A stretch of DNA of 64,000 bases. Origin: MRBY01 sp943371005. Lineage in GTDB: Bacteria; Cyanobacteriota; Cyanobacteriia; Cyanobacteriales; MRBY01. The notes under the pieces were generated by a model. It did no database searches. It was not told the DNA's origin and saw only the letters and a program-made list of their open reading frames with translations. The stretch lies in contig CALRTB020000002.1 in assembly GCA_943371005.1 (NCBI GenBank), forward strand, positions 62,001 to 126,000, given 5' to 3'. Below, piece by piece: positions 49,390 through 57,632 of this stretch. A program made the translations under genes and the position numbers. The stretch's first letter is position 1, and each line of letters begins with the position of its first letter.

Positions 49390-50406
49390 TTAGAAAAACC
49401 AACCATAGGAATGCAATCCTTTACCAAGGATATTGACCCCTAGATAACATACCCAAACAACGAAAAAACCTGCCGCTGCAAGAAAGGCGGGTTGTCGGCC
49501 TTGCCAACCCCGGGTGATGCGGGCATGTAAATAGGCAGCAAAAACTAACCAGGTAATGAGGGCCCAGGTTTCTTTGGGGTCCCAGCTCCAATAGGAACCC
49601 CAGGCTTCGTTGGCCCAAACGGCACCGGCAATAATCCCAATGGTCAGAAGGGGAAAGCCTAAGCCAATGATGCGGTAGCTAATGTTGTCGAGGGTATCGG
49701 CAATGCTCAACATCTGGGGGCTGAGGGTCGCGGTTGTGGTGAGCTGCTGGAGATCAGGGGACGTTAAGACAGCGGTATTGCCGTTGCTTTGGGGTTCAGT
49801 TTTCTGAAAGGACATCACCGTTGCCGGGGTTTCATCGGTGGAATTTTGGGGCTGGCGCAGTCGATAGCCACCATTGCCAACGGAACTACCTCGCAATTCG
49901 ATTTTTTGGCCTTTGGTGACAATTAAAAAGGCGATCGCCAGTAAGGATCCCACCAACAGTGCGGCATAGCTAATCATCATCACACTGACATGCATCATCA
50001 GCCAGTTGGACTTTAGGGCCGGCACAAGGGGCGCTGAGTTTTGCATTTCCGCCGGGAGAGAAAGGGCCGCGAAAGCCGTGATCCCCATGGCGACAGGCGC
50101 GGTAATAACACCGACCCAACGACTGCGACTCATCCATTCAGCCACGAGGTGCATGGTGGTCACTCCCCAGGCGAGGAAAAAGAGCGATTCATAAAGATTG
50201 CTGAGGGGGAAATATCCCGCTTCTAACCAACGGGCTCCCAGGAGGGTGGCCATGCAGAGATTGGCGATCGCCACGCCGAGGGTGCCTAAACCGGTTAAGC
50301 CCGGAATGTTTGGGAACGCGGCCCCGCCCCAATAGAGGAGCATCGTCAAGAAAAGAACCAGAAAAGAAGTGTTATCTAAAAGGCTTTGGAGTGCGACCAA
50401 ATCCAT
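49390..50406 (-). CDS. ccsA: System II cytochrome c biogenesis protein CcsA
   Basis: A 338-aa membrane protein that with Ccs1 delivers and ligates heme to apocytochromes c on the lumen side. The conserved Trp-rich WWD segment is WGSYWSWDPKETWALITWLV, and His residues in helices (SNWLMMHVSVMMISY, YLHARIT, GKGLHSYGWF) bind heme. A soluble insertion (about 175-235; RGSSVGNGGYRLRQPQNSTD) with low conservation is inside. It would support maturation of cytochrome f (petA here) and cytochrome c6. The Ccs1 partner gene is not in view. Confidence 0.93.
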   Translation of the reverse strand: MDLVALQSLLDNTSFLVLFLTMLLYWGGAAFPNIPGLTGLGTLGVAIANLCMATLLGARWLEAGYFPLSNLYESLFFLAWGVTTMHLVAEWMSRSRWVGVITAPVAMGITAFAALSLPAEMQNSAPLVPALKSNWLMMHVSVMMISYAALLVGSLLAIAFLIVTKGQKIELRGSSVGNGGYRLRQPQNSTDETPATVMSFQKTEPQSNGNTAVLTSPDLQQLTTTATLSPQMLSIADTLDNISYRIIGLGFPLLTIGIIAGAVWANEAWGSYWSWDPKETWALITWLVFAAYLHARITRGWQGRQPAFLAAAGFFVVWVCYLGVNILGKGLHSYGWFF

Positions 50407-50497
50407 TGTGCGATTCTCCTAAAAAAATATCGATCAAAAAAGCTTGGGCTTTTAGTGGACTGTGATTAAAAAATTTTTATCGTTATTTATTTTCCCA

Positions 50498-51655
50498 TTA
50501 GATCATATCGGCTGATCTCCCCTGGTGGCTATGTTGATACCCATAGAGAGTTGTTCGTTCTGCGGGAAGGCGATTTACTGAGGCGATCGCCGTTCGTAAT
50601 TGAGAGACCGTTAAACAGGTTCCCCCTTGGGCACCGGCCATGGTGGTAATGTGCTCTTCCATGAGGGTGCCGCCTAGATCATTACAGCCCCAACGGAGGG
50701 CAGTGGTGGCCCCCGCCAAGCCTAATTTGACCCAACTCGGCTGGTGATTAATAATCCATTTGCCAAGGAAGAGGCGAGCCACCGCCGTCAATAACAGTGT
50801 TTTTTGCAGATCCGGTTGATCCCGGCCCACTTTTTTGCGGAGTACCTGGGGGGCTAGTTGGCCGACAAAGGGTAAGAGAATAAATTCAGTAATCTTCGCG
50901 GGTTTCCCCTCGGCGATCGCCTGTTGTTGCAACTGCCGAATCTGGGCTAAATGTTGTACCTGGTGCCATGGCGTTTCGATGTGGCCACAGAGCATCGTGC
51001 TGGTGGTCGGCAGTCCCAGGTGGTGGGCCGTACTGACAATTTCTAGCCAAGTTGCCGCTTTTAACTTTTCGGGGCAAATCTGACGGCGAATCTGATCATC
51101 AAGGACTTCTGCGGCAGTGCCCGGGAGGGAACCAACACCAGCTTCCTTGAGGGCAATAATGACATCCTGGAAGGATAGGTGATCTTCGCGGGCAATAAAT
51201 TCAATTTCCTGGGGAGAAAAGGCGTGGAGATGTAAGCCAGGGAAGGCGTCCTTTAAGGCAGAAACCAAATCTAGGTAATAGTCGAGCGATCGCCCGTTGC
51301 GTTTCGCCTGGGGATTTAGCCCCCCCTGGATGCAAAGTTCTGTTGCCCCTTCAGCCCAAGCTGCCGCCGCTTTTTCCTGGAGTTGTCCTTGGTCGAGCCA
51401 AAAGGAATCTGGATCTCCTGCATCTCGCCGAAAAGCGCAGAAGTGACAATGCTGTTCACAAATATTGGTGAAGTTTAGATTACGGTTAACCACATAGGTA
51501 ACAGTCTCCCCGCAAAGCGTTTGTCTGAGGGTATCAGCCGCAACTCGGATACTTTCGATGGCCGCCGGATCCGTTTGGGAAAGGAGAAATACCCCCGCCT
51601 CAACCGTAAGATCAACGCCGGCGATCGCCGCATCTAGTACCTGCAGTAAATTCAT
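50498..51655 (-). CDS. cofH: FO synthase subunit CofH (radical SAM)
   Basis: A 385-aa radical SAM enzyme that joins tyrosine and the ribityl-pyrimidine to make FO (8-hydroxy-5-deazaflavin), together with CofG. The 4Fe-4S site is CEQHCHFCAF (C-x3-C-x2-C). The pattern GATELCIQGGLNPQ and the end LGGTLMEEHITTMAGAQGGT fit CofH. In cyanobacteria FO serves as the antenna chromophore of DNA photolyase. The gene overlaps the end of proC by 4 bp (ATGA), so translation is likely coupled. CofG is not in the window. Confidence 0.92.
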   Translation of the reverse strand: MNLLQVLDAAIAGVDLTVEAGVFLLSQTDPAAIESIRVAADTLRQTLCGETVTYVVNRNLNFTNICEQHCHFCAFRRDAGDPDSFWLDQGQLQEKAAAAWAEGATELCIQGGLNPQAKRNGRSLDYYLDLVSALKDAFPGLHLHAFSPQEIEFIAREDHLSFQDVIIALKEAGVGSLPGTAAEVLDDQIRRQICPEKLKAATWLEIVSTAHHLGLPTTSTMLCGHIETPWHQVQHLAQIRQLQQQAIAEGKPAKITEFILLPFVGQLAPQVLRKKVGRDQPDLQKTLLLTAVARLFLGKWIINHQPSWVKLGLAGATTALRWGCNDLGGTLMEEHITTMAGAQGGTCLTVSQLRTAIASVNRLPAERTTLYGYQHSHQGRSADMI

Positions 51656-52461
51656 CCTTGGCCTAACTCGACAGAACGGGCCTTCGCCGCAGTAACGGCA
51701 GCAATGACCCCTGAGCGGAACCCATGGGCTTCGAGGGCAGCGACGCCGGCGATCGTAGTGCCTCCCGGACTGGTGACTCGGTCTTTGAGTTGGGCGGGGT
51801 GTAAGCCAGAGGTTTGGAGTAATTCAGCCGTTCCCTTGACCGTTTGGAGGGCGAGTTGTTGGGCCGTGGCTCGGGGTAACCCAGCTGCAACGCCGCCATC
51901 GGCCAGGGCTTCTACCATTAAGGCCACAAACGCCGGGCCAGAACCAGAAAGTCCGGTCACCGCATCCATCAGGGACTCCGGTACCGCCACCACTTCACCC
52001 ACAGCCCCAAAAATCTGTTTTGCGAGGGTGACCTGTGCTTCTGAAACGAGATCCCCTGGGGCGATCGCCGTCATCCCTTGACCAATAATCGCCGGTGTAT
52101 TCGGCATTGCCCGTACCACTGGATAGTCCCTAAAACCATCTTGTAACTGAGCCAGGGTCACCCCAGCGAGGATTGACAACACAAGGGGGCGCGTTGATAG
52201 CTGTTGACCTTGGATTTCGGTACTGACTTGGTTAAAAATTTGCGGCTTGATTGCCAACATCAGAACCTCAGAGGCGATCGCCGCTTCCTGGTTACTGGCC
52301 GTGACACCCACCTGATATTCCTGTTGTAAATAGGCCCGTCGCTCCGCCACAGGTTCACTCACAATCACGTCTGCTGGCAAGTAAATTTGTTCCTTGAGGA
52401 GCCGCGCCAGGAGTGCTTCTCCCATAACACCACCGCCAATCATGCCGAATTTTGCCGCCAT
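51652..52461 (-). CDS. proC: Pyrroline-5-carboxylate reductase
   Basis: A 269-aa enzyme that reduces pyrroline-5-carboxylate to proline with NAD(P)H. FGMIGGGVMGEALLARLL is the dinucleotide-binding motif, VVRAMPNTPAIIGQGMTAIA and AVTGLSGSGPAFVALMVEAL the substrate-site motifs, and LKDRVTSPGGTTIAGVAAL the C-terminal signature. Typical length. It precedes cofH with a 4-bp overlap. Confidence 0.95.
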   Translation of the reverse strand: MAAKFGMIGGGVMGEALLARLLKEQIYLPADVIVSEPVAERRAYLQQEYQVGVTASNQEAAIASEVLMLAIKPQIFNQVSTEIQGQQLSTRPLVLSILAGVTLAQLQDGFRDYPVVRAMPNTPAIIGQGMTAIAPGDLVSEAQVTLAKQIFGAVGEVVAVPESLMDAVTGLSGSGPAFVALMVEALADGGVAAGLPRATAQQLALQTVKGTAELLQTSGLHPAQLKDRVTSPGGTTIAGVAALEAHGFRSGVIAAVTAAKARSVELGQG

Positions 52462-52615
52462 TTTAATTCTTCACATTCATCCCTGAAATGACGCATTCAT
52501 CTTGACTGATTTTTTCCCAGAAGGCAAATGCAGCGCACCAAAAAGGGGACAGAAAATCTATCCCCAAAATTTGGCGATCGCCTTGGACCTTACAGCGTTT
52601 TTGTTGGGCCAATTC

Positions 52616-53200
52616 TTATTGGGCCTGGGCCATCGGTGTCATTTCATCACTCCAAGCGGGAGCAGGGGCCGCTGGGCGAGCCGGGGCAGCCGGGGTTTCT
52701 TCGCGGCTTAAGCTATTTGTGACTTGTACACAATTCGGTGTAAAGAGAAAAATACTGTCGCCAATCCGTTCTTGGTGGCCATCAATGGCAAAGGTACCAC
52801 CGGCAACAAAATCCACTGCCCGCTGTGCTTCGTCGGGATCCATCATGTTGAGATTGAGCACAATGGAACGTCGATCCCTGAGGGCTTGAATGATTTGGGG
52901 CATTTCTTCGAAGGAATGGGGCTCACAAACTACTACTTCAGCAGGAGAGTTACTGACGCCAGGGAGACCAATGACATTGTTACGAGCGGGGGCAGTGTTA
53001 GAGTTCATGGCAAAGTTGGAAGCAACGGTAGGGTTTTCAGGTAGACGACGGGGGGCAGGGGCACTCTCTTCAGGCAAAGGAGCGGGCATTTCAGCAGGGT
53101 AGAGGGCGTGATAATCGTTGTTATCAATTTCCCCTTCATAGTATTCTTCGTATTCTTCTGATTCGTTGAAGCCTAGGAAGTTACGTATGCTGTTGAACAT
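52616..53200 (-). CDS. sepF: Cell division protein SepF
   Basis: A 194-aa protein that helps anchor FtsZ and shape the division ring. MFNSIRNFLGFNESEEYEEY is the N-terminal amphipathic helix, thought to bind membrane, followed by an acidic and Pro/Ala linker (about 20-80). The C-terminal SepF domain (about 85-165) includes VVCEPHSFEEMPQIIQALRD, VLNLNMMDPDEAQRAVDFVA and GDSIFLFTPNCVQV. A proline/alanine tail follows. Also called YlmF or Cdv2 in cyanobacteria. Confidence 0.94.
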   Translation of the reverse strand: MFNSIRNFLGFNESEEYEEYYEGEIDNNDYHALYPAEMPAPLPEESAPAPRRLPENPTVASNFAMNSNTAPARNNVIGLPGVSNSPAEVVVCEPHSFEEMPQIIQALRDRRSIVLNLNMMDPDEAQRAVDFVAGGTFAIDGHQERIGDSIFLFTPNCVQVTNSLSREETPAAPARPAAPAPAWSDEMTPMAQAQ

Positions 53201-53620
53201 GGGGCTAAATATCCTTGGTTATAGGGTTTTCAATATTTTGATAATGATATGCTTCGCTATTTTGGTGGATGGTGGGCGACATCTCCCAAAATCGTTTGTC
53301 CAGGATATAAGGCTCGAAGGGTGAAGAGACTTGACCAAGACTTTAGGTGATTTTGAGCATATTCTAAGGGATGAATTATCTGGGGCTCCGCCAATTTAAA
53401 TTTCTTAAGCTTAGCGATCGCCTTAGGACATATGGCTTATTTTGCCCTAAAAGTGGAGTTTTGGAGAATCGACATTGATAAGATTTTGTGAATCGAACAT
53501 TTTAAATTCTAGATATTTTTCATCAATGGATTTGTTGCAAGAGGATCAATTTCGAAATTTTTTATGGGATTGTGGCGGGTCACTGGGATGATCGAGGTCG
53601 TTTTCAGCACTCAGATGTGC
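53201..53620. other. Gap upstream of sepF
   Basis: About 420 bp between sepF (minus) and the end of pipY (minus). It should hold the sepF promoter. It has one HIP1 site near 53414 and no ORF longer than about 20 codons with a believable start. No repeat or clear terminator was seen. Confidence 0.4.
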
Positions 53621-54289
53621 TTATTCCCGTGCCCCAAAGATCCCCTGGCCGACGCGAACCATTGTTGCCCCAGCCTCAATCGCCAGGGGATAATCGCCGG
53701 ACATTCCCATGGATAATTCTGTTAATTGTTCCGGCAAGATTGCCATCTGATTCAGCTGTTCCTTGAGAGAAAAGACCTGCCCAAAAGCCGCTTGGGTCGC
53801 TGCGCGGGAAAGTCCTAGGGGCAGAATTGTCATTAAACCCTGAACCTTGAGGTGTTGACAGGTGGCGAGGTGCGGTAAATCAGTCAGGAGTTGAGGAATT
53901 TCCCAGCCAAATTTATTCGGGTCAGGCAATGGTTTGATTTGTAAACAGCAGCGGGCTGGATTTTCTAAGTCGGTGGCATATTGATCCAGTTTTTGGGCGA
54001 GGGCCAGACTATCGACTGTATGAATCCAATTGAAATGGGCGATCGCCTTTTTCGCTTTATTTTTTTGCAGATGACCAATGAAATGCCACCGGATATCCGG
54101 CAAGTCTTCTAATTCCGCTTGTTTTTGCTGGGCTTCCTGGAACCGATTTTCGCCAAAATCTCGAATTCCCGCCGCGTAGGCCAGGCGAATTTTTGCCGCA
54201 GGGTGGGTTTTGCTAACAGCGATCAGGCGCACCTCCGGGGGGATTTCTTCCCGGAGTCGGGCAATATTTTCGGCGATCGCATCTGACAT
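53621..54289 (-). CDS. pipY: PipY, PLP-binding YggS-family protein
   Basis: A 222-aa pyridoxal-phosphate protein of the YggS/PROSC family, which maintains PLP and amino/keto-acid balance. The PLP Lys is in VRLIAVSKTHPAAKI, FIGHLQKNKAKKAI is the hallmark second motif, and ELSMGMSGDYPLAIEAG binds phosphate. It lies 40 bp downstream of pipX on the same strand. In cyanobacteria the two are co-expressed and functionally linked. An open frame to 54385 overlaps pipX and is not part of the gene. Confidence 0.93.
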   Translation of the reverse strand: MSDAIAENIARLREEIPPEVRLIAVSKTHPAAKIRLAYAAGIRDFGENRFQEAQQKQAELEDLPDIRWHFIGHLQKNKAKKAIAHFNWIHTVDSLALAQKLDQYATDLENPARCCLQIKPLPDPNKFGWEIPQLLTDLPHLATCQHLKVQGLMTILPLGLSRAATQAAFGQVFSLKEQLNQMAILPEQLTELSMGMSGDYPLAIEAGATMVRVGQGIFGARE

Positions 54290-54329
54290 TACTAAAAAAA
54301 TAACCCGTAAATTAGACTCACTAACTAGC

Positions 54330-54599
54330 TTATTGGAACGTCCGTTTGTAGAGCGCCTGCAACATCTGAAACTCAGCCATGGCACCAGATCGGCGCACCT
54401 GACGCAGGCGATTTTCCATTTTCAACCGTGCATCCATCCGGGTGACCGACTCGAAACTCATGCCGTTGGTATCTTGGTTCACAATAAAAAATAACCGCTG
54501 GGCATAGAGCGTCGTAAATAACTCCTGCTTGTCTTCCAGTTCACAGATTCGGAAGAGCATCCCAAATGTCGGGTGATTAAAATAAGATTCCGTGTTCAT
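54330..54599 (-). CDS. pipX: PipX, PII-interacting co-activator of NtcA
   Basis: An 89-aa regulator with a Tudor-like fold (TFGMLFRICELEDKQELFTT, FFIVNQDTNGMSFESVTRMD) and C-terminal helices (AEFQMLQALYKRTFQ). PipX binds NtcA as a co-activator when 2-oxoglutarate is high, and swaps to PII (GlnB) when ADP is high and 2-oxoglutarate is low. It sits in a pipX-pipY operon, so nitrogen and PLP status meet here. Divergent from miaB across 280 bp. Confidence 0.95.
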   Translation of the reverse strand: MNTESYFNHPTFGMLFRICELEDKQELFTTLYAQRLFFIVNQDTNGMSFESVTRMDARLKMENRLRQVRRSGAMAEFQMLQALYKRTFQ

Positions 54600-54879
54600 T
54601 CAAATTTTAGCGAGTTCACCAATAACCACAAAGCCCCCTTTCTTTTTCGGTTCACAACCACAGAAAATTAGGGGTGATCTTTGCTGTAATCAAAAATACA
54701 TATCAAAAATATTAGACATAGTATATAGGCAAGGCTCCCTCTGGGATAGCGTAATCCAGAGTTTTCAAGGCTCACGCCGGGATTCTGGCGGATTCAGATC
54801 CCCATCTCCCACAAGAGAAACTTAAATTGGTAGAATAAAAAGCTGCTAATTTGCCCAGCCCATTATTTTTGAAACGACC

Positions 54880-56235
54880 ATGACTAAGCCTCGTCAATAT
54901 CACATTACCACTTTCGGTTGTCAGATGAACAAGGCCGACTCTGAACGTATGGCGGGCATTCTCGAAGGGATGGGCTATCACTTCACCGAAGATCCCTATG
55001 CTGCAGATCTCGTCCTCTACAACACCTGCACCATCCGGGATAACGCAGAACAAAAAGTTTATTCTTACCTCGGTCGCCAGGCCAAACGGAAACAAGAAAA
55101 ACCCGACCTCACCCTGATCGTTGCCGGTTGCGTCGCCCAACAGGAAGGGGAAAGCCTCTTGCGCCGTGTCCCGGAACTTGATCTGATCATGGGGCCTCAA
55201 CACGCGAACCGCCTCCAGGATTTGTTAGAGCAGGTCGAGGGGGGCAGCCAGGTGGTCGCAACAGAACCGATTCATATTGTTGAAGACATTACGAAACCCC
55301 GTCGGGATAGCACGGTCACGGCTTGGGTCAATGTGATCTATGGCTGCAATGAGCACTGTACCTATTGCGTTGTTCCTGGCGTGCGAGGCACGGAGCAATC
55401 GCGCTATCCAGAAGCGATCCGGGCAGAAATGGAAGAGCTGGGGCGACAAGGATTTAAAGAAGTGACGCTCCTCGGCCAAAATATTGATGCCTATGGCCGG
55501 GATCTACCAGGTACAACGGCAGAGGGTCGGAATAAATATACCCTCACGGATCTCTTATATTATGTCCATGATGTGCCGGGGATTGAACGGATTCGCTTTG
55601 CCACCAGCCATCCCCGCTACTTTACGGAACGCTTAATTAAGGCTTGCCAGGAACTACCCAAGGTTTGTGAGCATTTTCATATTCCCTTCCAATCTGGGGA
55701 CAACGAGGTACTCAAGGCAATGCGGCGCGGTTATACCCACGAGAAATATCGCCGCATTATTGATACCATTCGGAGCTATATGCCCGATGCTTCCATTAGT
55801 GCCGATGCGATTGTGGCGTTCCCTGGAGAAACAGAGGCACAATTTGAAAATACTTTAAAACTTGTTGATGAGATTGGCTTTGATCAGTTAAATACGGCTG
55901 CCTATTCACCCCGACCCGGCACCCCCGCAGCCACTTGGGATAATCAATTGTCAGAAGAGGTAAAAGGCGATCGCCTCCAACGCCTCAATCACTTGGTCGC
56001 TCAAAAAGCAGCAGAACGTTCCCAACGCTATGCCGGACGGATCGAAGAAGTGCTTGTCGAAGACCAAAACCCGAAAAATCCGAGCCAAGTTATGGGACGC
56101 ACCCGGGGCAACCGTCTGACTTTCTTTGAGGGAGACATCAACGAACTCAAAGGAAAAATTATTGCGGTCAAAATCACCGAAGCGCGGGCCTTTAGCCTAA
56201 CTGGAAAAGCCGTTGAAGCCTTCGTAACTGCCTAG
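54880..56235 (+). CDS. miaB: tRNA-2-methylthio-N6-dimethylallyladenosine synthase
   Basis: A 451-aa radical SAM enzyme that adds a methylthio group to i6A37 of tRNAs reading UNN codons. An N-terminal UPF0004 domain holds three Cys for one cluster (TFGCQMNKADS, YNTCTIRDNAE, AGCVAQQEG). The radical SAM cluster is CNEHCTYCVVPGVRG. A C-terminal TRAM domain (about 380-445) includes GRIEEVLVEDQNPKNPSQVM. It is followed at 5 bp by the MEKHLA gene, so an operon is likely. Confidence 0.95.
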   Translation: MTKPRQYHITTFGCQMNKADSERMAGILEGMGYHFTEDPYAADLVLYNTCTIRDNAEQKVYSYLGRQAKRKQEKPDLTLIVAGCVAQQEGESLLRRVPELDLIMGPQHANRLQDLLEQVEGGSQVVATEPIHIVEDITKPRRDSTVTAWVNVIYGCNEHCTYCVVPGVRGTEQSRYPEAIRAEMEELGRQGFKEVTLLGQNIDAYGRDLPGTTAEGRNKYTLTDLLYYVHDVPGIERIRFATSHPRYFTERLIKACQELPKVCEHFHIPFQSGDNEVLKAMRRGYTHEKYRRIIDTIRSYMPDASISADAIVAFPGETEAQFENTLKLVDEIGFDQLNTAAYSPRPGTPAATWDNQLSEEVKGDRLQRLNHLVAQKAAERSQRYAGRIEEVLVEDQNPKNPSQVMGRTRGNRLTFFEGDINELKGKIIAVKITEARAFSLTGKAVEAFVTA

Positions 56236-56240
56236 ATACT

Positions 56241-56717
56241 ATGACCACTCAACCTTGGCTCACCCCAGCGGCGATCGCCCAAGTGCAGCTTATTTTAGAT
56301 AGTTATCGCCATTGGTTTGGGGTGGATTTGATTGATCGCAGTACATCCCCCCAAAGCCAGGCAGCAATTTTATTTGACGCGCCGCTGGTGGTGTTTTCCC
56401 ATGGCACGGAGGCCGACCCAATTTATAACTATGGTTCTCGGCTAGGTTTAGAACTTTGGGAACGATCTTGGGAGGAGTTGTTACAGATGCCCTCCCGACA
56501 GTCGGCGGAACCCTCGGCACAGATACAAGCGGAGCGCAATCAATTGTTGGCCAGTAGCCGTAGCTATGGGTTTAAAACGGGTTTCTCCGGGGTGCGCATT
56601 ACCAAGAGCGGGAAACGGGTACGGATTGAGGATGTTAAGCTTTGGGATTTACTCGACCCGGCGGGGAATTACCGGGGGCAGGCTGCCGTATATTCTAAAT
56701 GGACAGATTTAGATTAG
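56241..56717 (+). CDS. MEKHLA-domain protein
   Basis: A 158-aa protein of the MEKHLA family, a PAS-like domain found in cyanobacteria, bacteria and at the C-terminus of plant HD-ZIP III factors. FDAPLVVFSHGTEADPIYNY and GFKTGFSGVRITKSGKRVRI and EDVKLWDLLDPAGNYRGQAA are the family blocks. It may bind a small ligand; role unknown. Only 5 bp separate it from miaB and 3 bp from the next membrane-protein gene, so it seems to be part of one operon. Confidence 0.85.
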   Translation: MTTQPWLTPAAIAQVQLILDSYRHWFGVDLIDRSTSPQSQAAILFDAPLVVFSHGTEADPIYNYGSRLGLELWERSWEELLQMPSRQSAEPSAQIQAERNQLLASSRSYGFKTGFSGVRITKSGKRVRIEDVKLWDLLDPAGNYRGQAAVYSKWTDLD

Positions 56718-56720
56718 GAC

Positions 56721-56978
56721 ATGAAAGAGCAATTTATCCTGTGGTTGGATCGGCTGTTGGTCGCGGATGTATTTGTGGTGTTATTCGCCTTTTTTTGGTT
56801 TGCGATCGCCTTAATTGGCCGCTCATCAGGGGTTAATCTGGGCTGGGATTTGTGGTATTCCCTCTGGGAGCCTGTGTTTACCCCGGCCATCGGTATTTTG
56901 ATGTTGGGGGCAATCCTCAGTTGGGTGGTGAAAAAACTGGGCCTTTGGTTTGGTGATAAATCCGATGAACTGTCCTAA
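56721..56978 (+). CDS. Small two-helix membrane protein, 85 aa
   Basis: An 85-aa protein with two hydrophobic segments (about 12-32; VADVFVVLFAFFWFAIALIG, and about 48-70; EPVFTPAIGILMLGAILSWV) joined by a Trp-containing loop (SSGVNLGWDLWYSLW). I do not recognise a family. It follows the MEKHLA gene at 3 bp, so it is probably co-translated in the miaB operon. The N-terminus is a short amphipathic segment, suggesting a small membrane partner or anchor. Confidence 0.68.
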   Translation: MKEQFILWLDRLLVADVFVVLFAFFWFAIALIGRSSGVNLGWDLWYSLWEPVFTPAIGILMLGAILSWVVKKLGLWFGDKSDELS

Positions 56979-57059
56979 TCTTCCTCTGCATTAATGAAGC
57001 GCAACGATGCTTGATGCATTGGTTAGGATGGGTGCAAATGGAGCCAAGGCCTTAATTTG

Positions 57060-57629
57060 ATGCAACTCTCTGACAAATTTTCTGAAGCGCTAGTTTTTGC
57101 GGAAAAATTGCACCGTCAGCAAGTGCGCAAAGGTTCTGGCGTTCCCTATGTGGCCCATCTCCTGGGGGTTGCGAGTTTAGTGCTCGAAGCCGGGGGCGAT
57201 GAAGACGAGGCGATCGCCGCCCTGCTCCACGATGCCATCGAAGACTAAGGAGGACGGGAAACCAGGGATTTAATCTGCGAAAAATTTGGCGAGCGGGTGA
57301 CAATTATTGTCGAGGGCTGTTCCGATAGTTTTGACGGCGAAAAAAAGAAGCCTTGGCGAGAACGCAAAGACGCTTATCTTCAGCACCTTAAAACCGCTTC
57401 AGCCTCAGTACATCTCGTTGCCATGGCCGATAAACTCTACAATGCCCAATCTATTTTGCGAGATTACCAACGGATGGGTGAAGGGCTCTGGGCACGCTTT
57501 AAAGGCAAAAAAGAAGGCACCCTTTGGTATTACAACTCACTTTTGGCAATTTTCGACCCAGCCCATCCCCTCGCCCAAGAATTAGGCCATACTATTAATA
57601 CATTGGAAAAAATCATACGAGCAAATTGA
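57060..57629 (+). pseudogene. HD-domain (RelA/SpoT-like hydrolase) gene interrupted by in-frame TAA
   Basis: One 190-codon frame from the ATG at 57060 to the stop at 57627-57629, broken at codon 63 (TAA, 57246-57248). Before the stop the sequence has RKGSGVPYVAHLLGVASLVL and LLHDAIED, the His (H33) and His-Asp (H57, D58) metal ligands of the HD fold. After it the frame continues GGRETRDLICEKFGERVTII, and the later ADKLYNAQSILRDY gives the second Asp. Families of this kind have Gln at the broken position (D-Q-G-G), so a single C-to-T change (CAA to TAA) explains it. The stop is followed by GGAGGACGGG, but no close in-frame start allows restart. It is a decayed or strain-specific allele, or a sequence error. 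Confidence 0.85.
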
Positions 57630-57632
57630 ACA

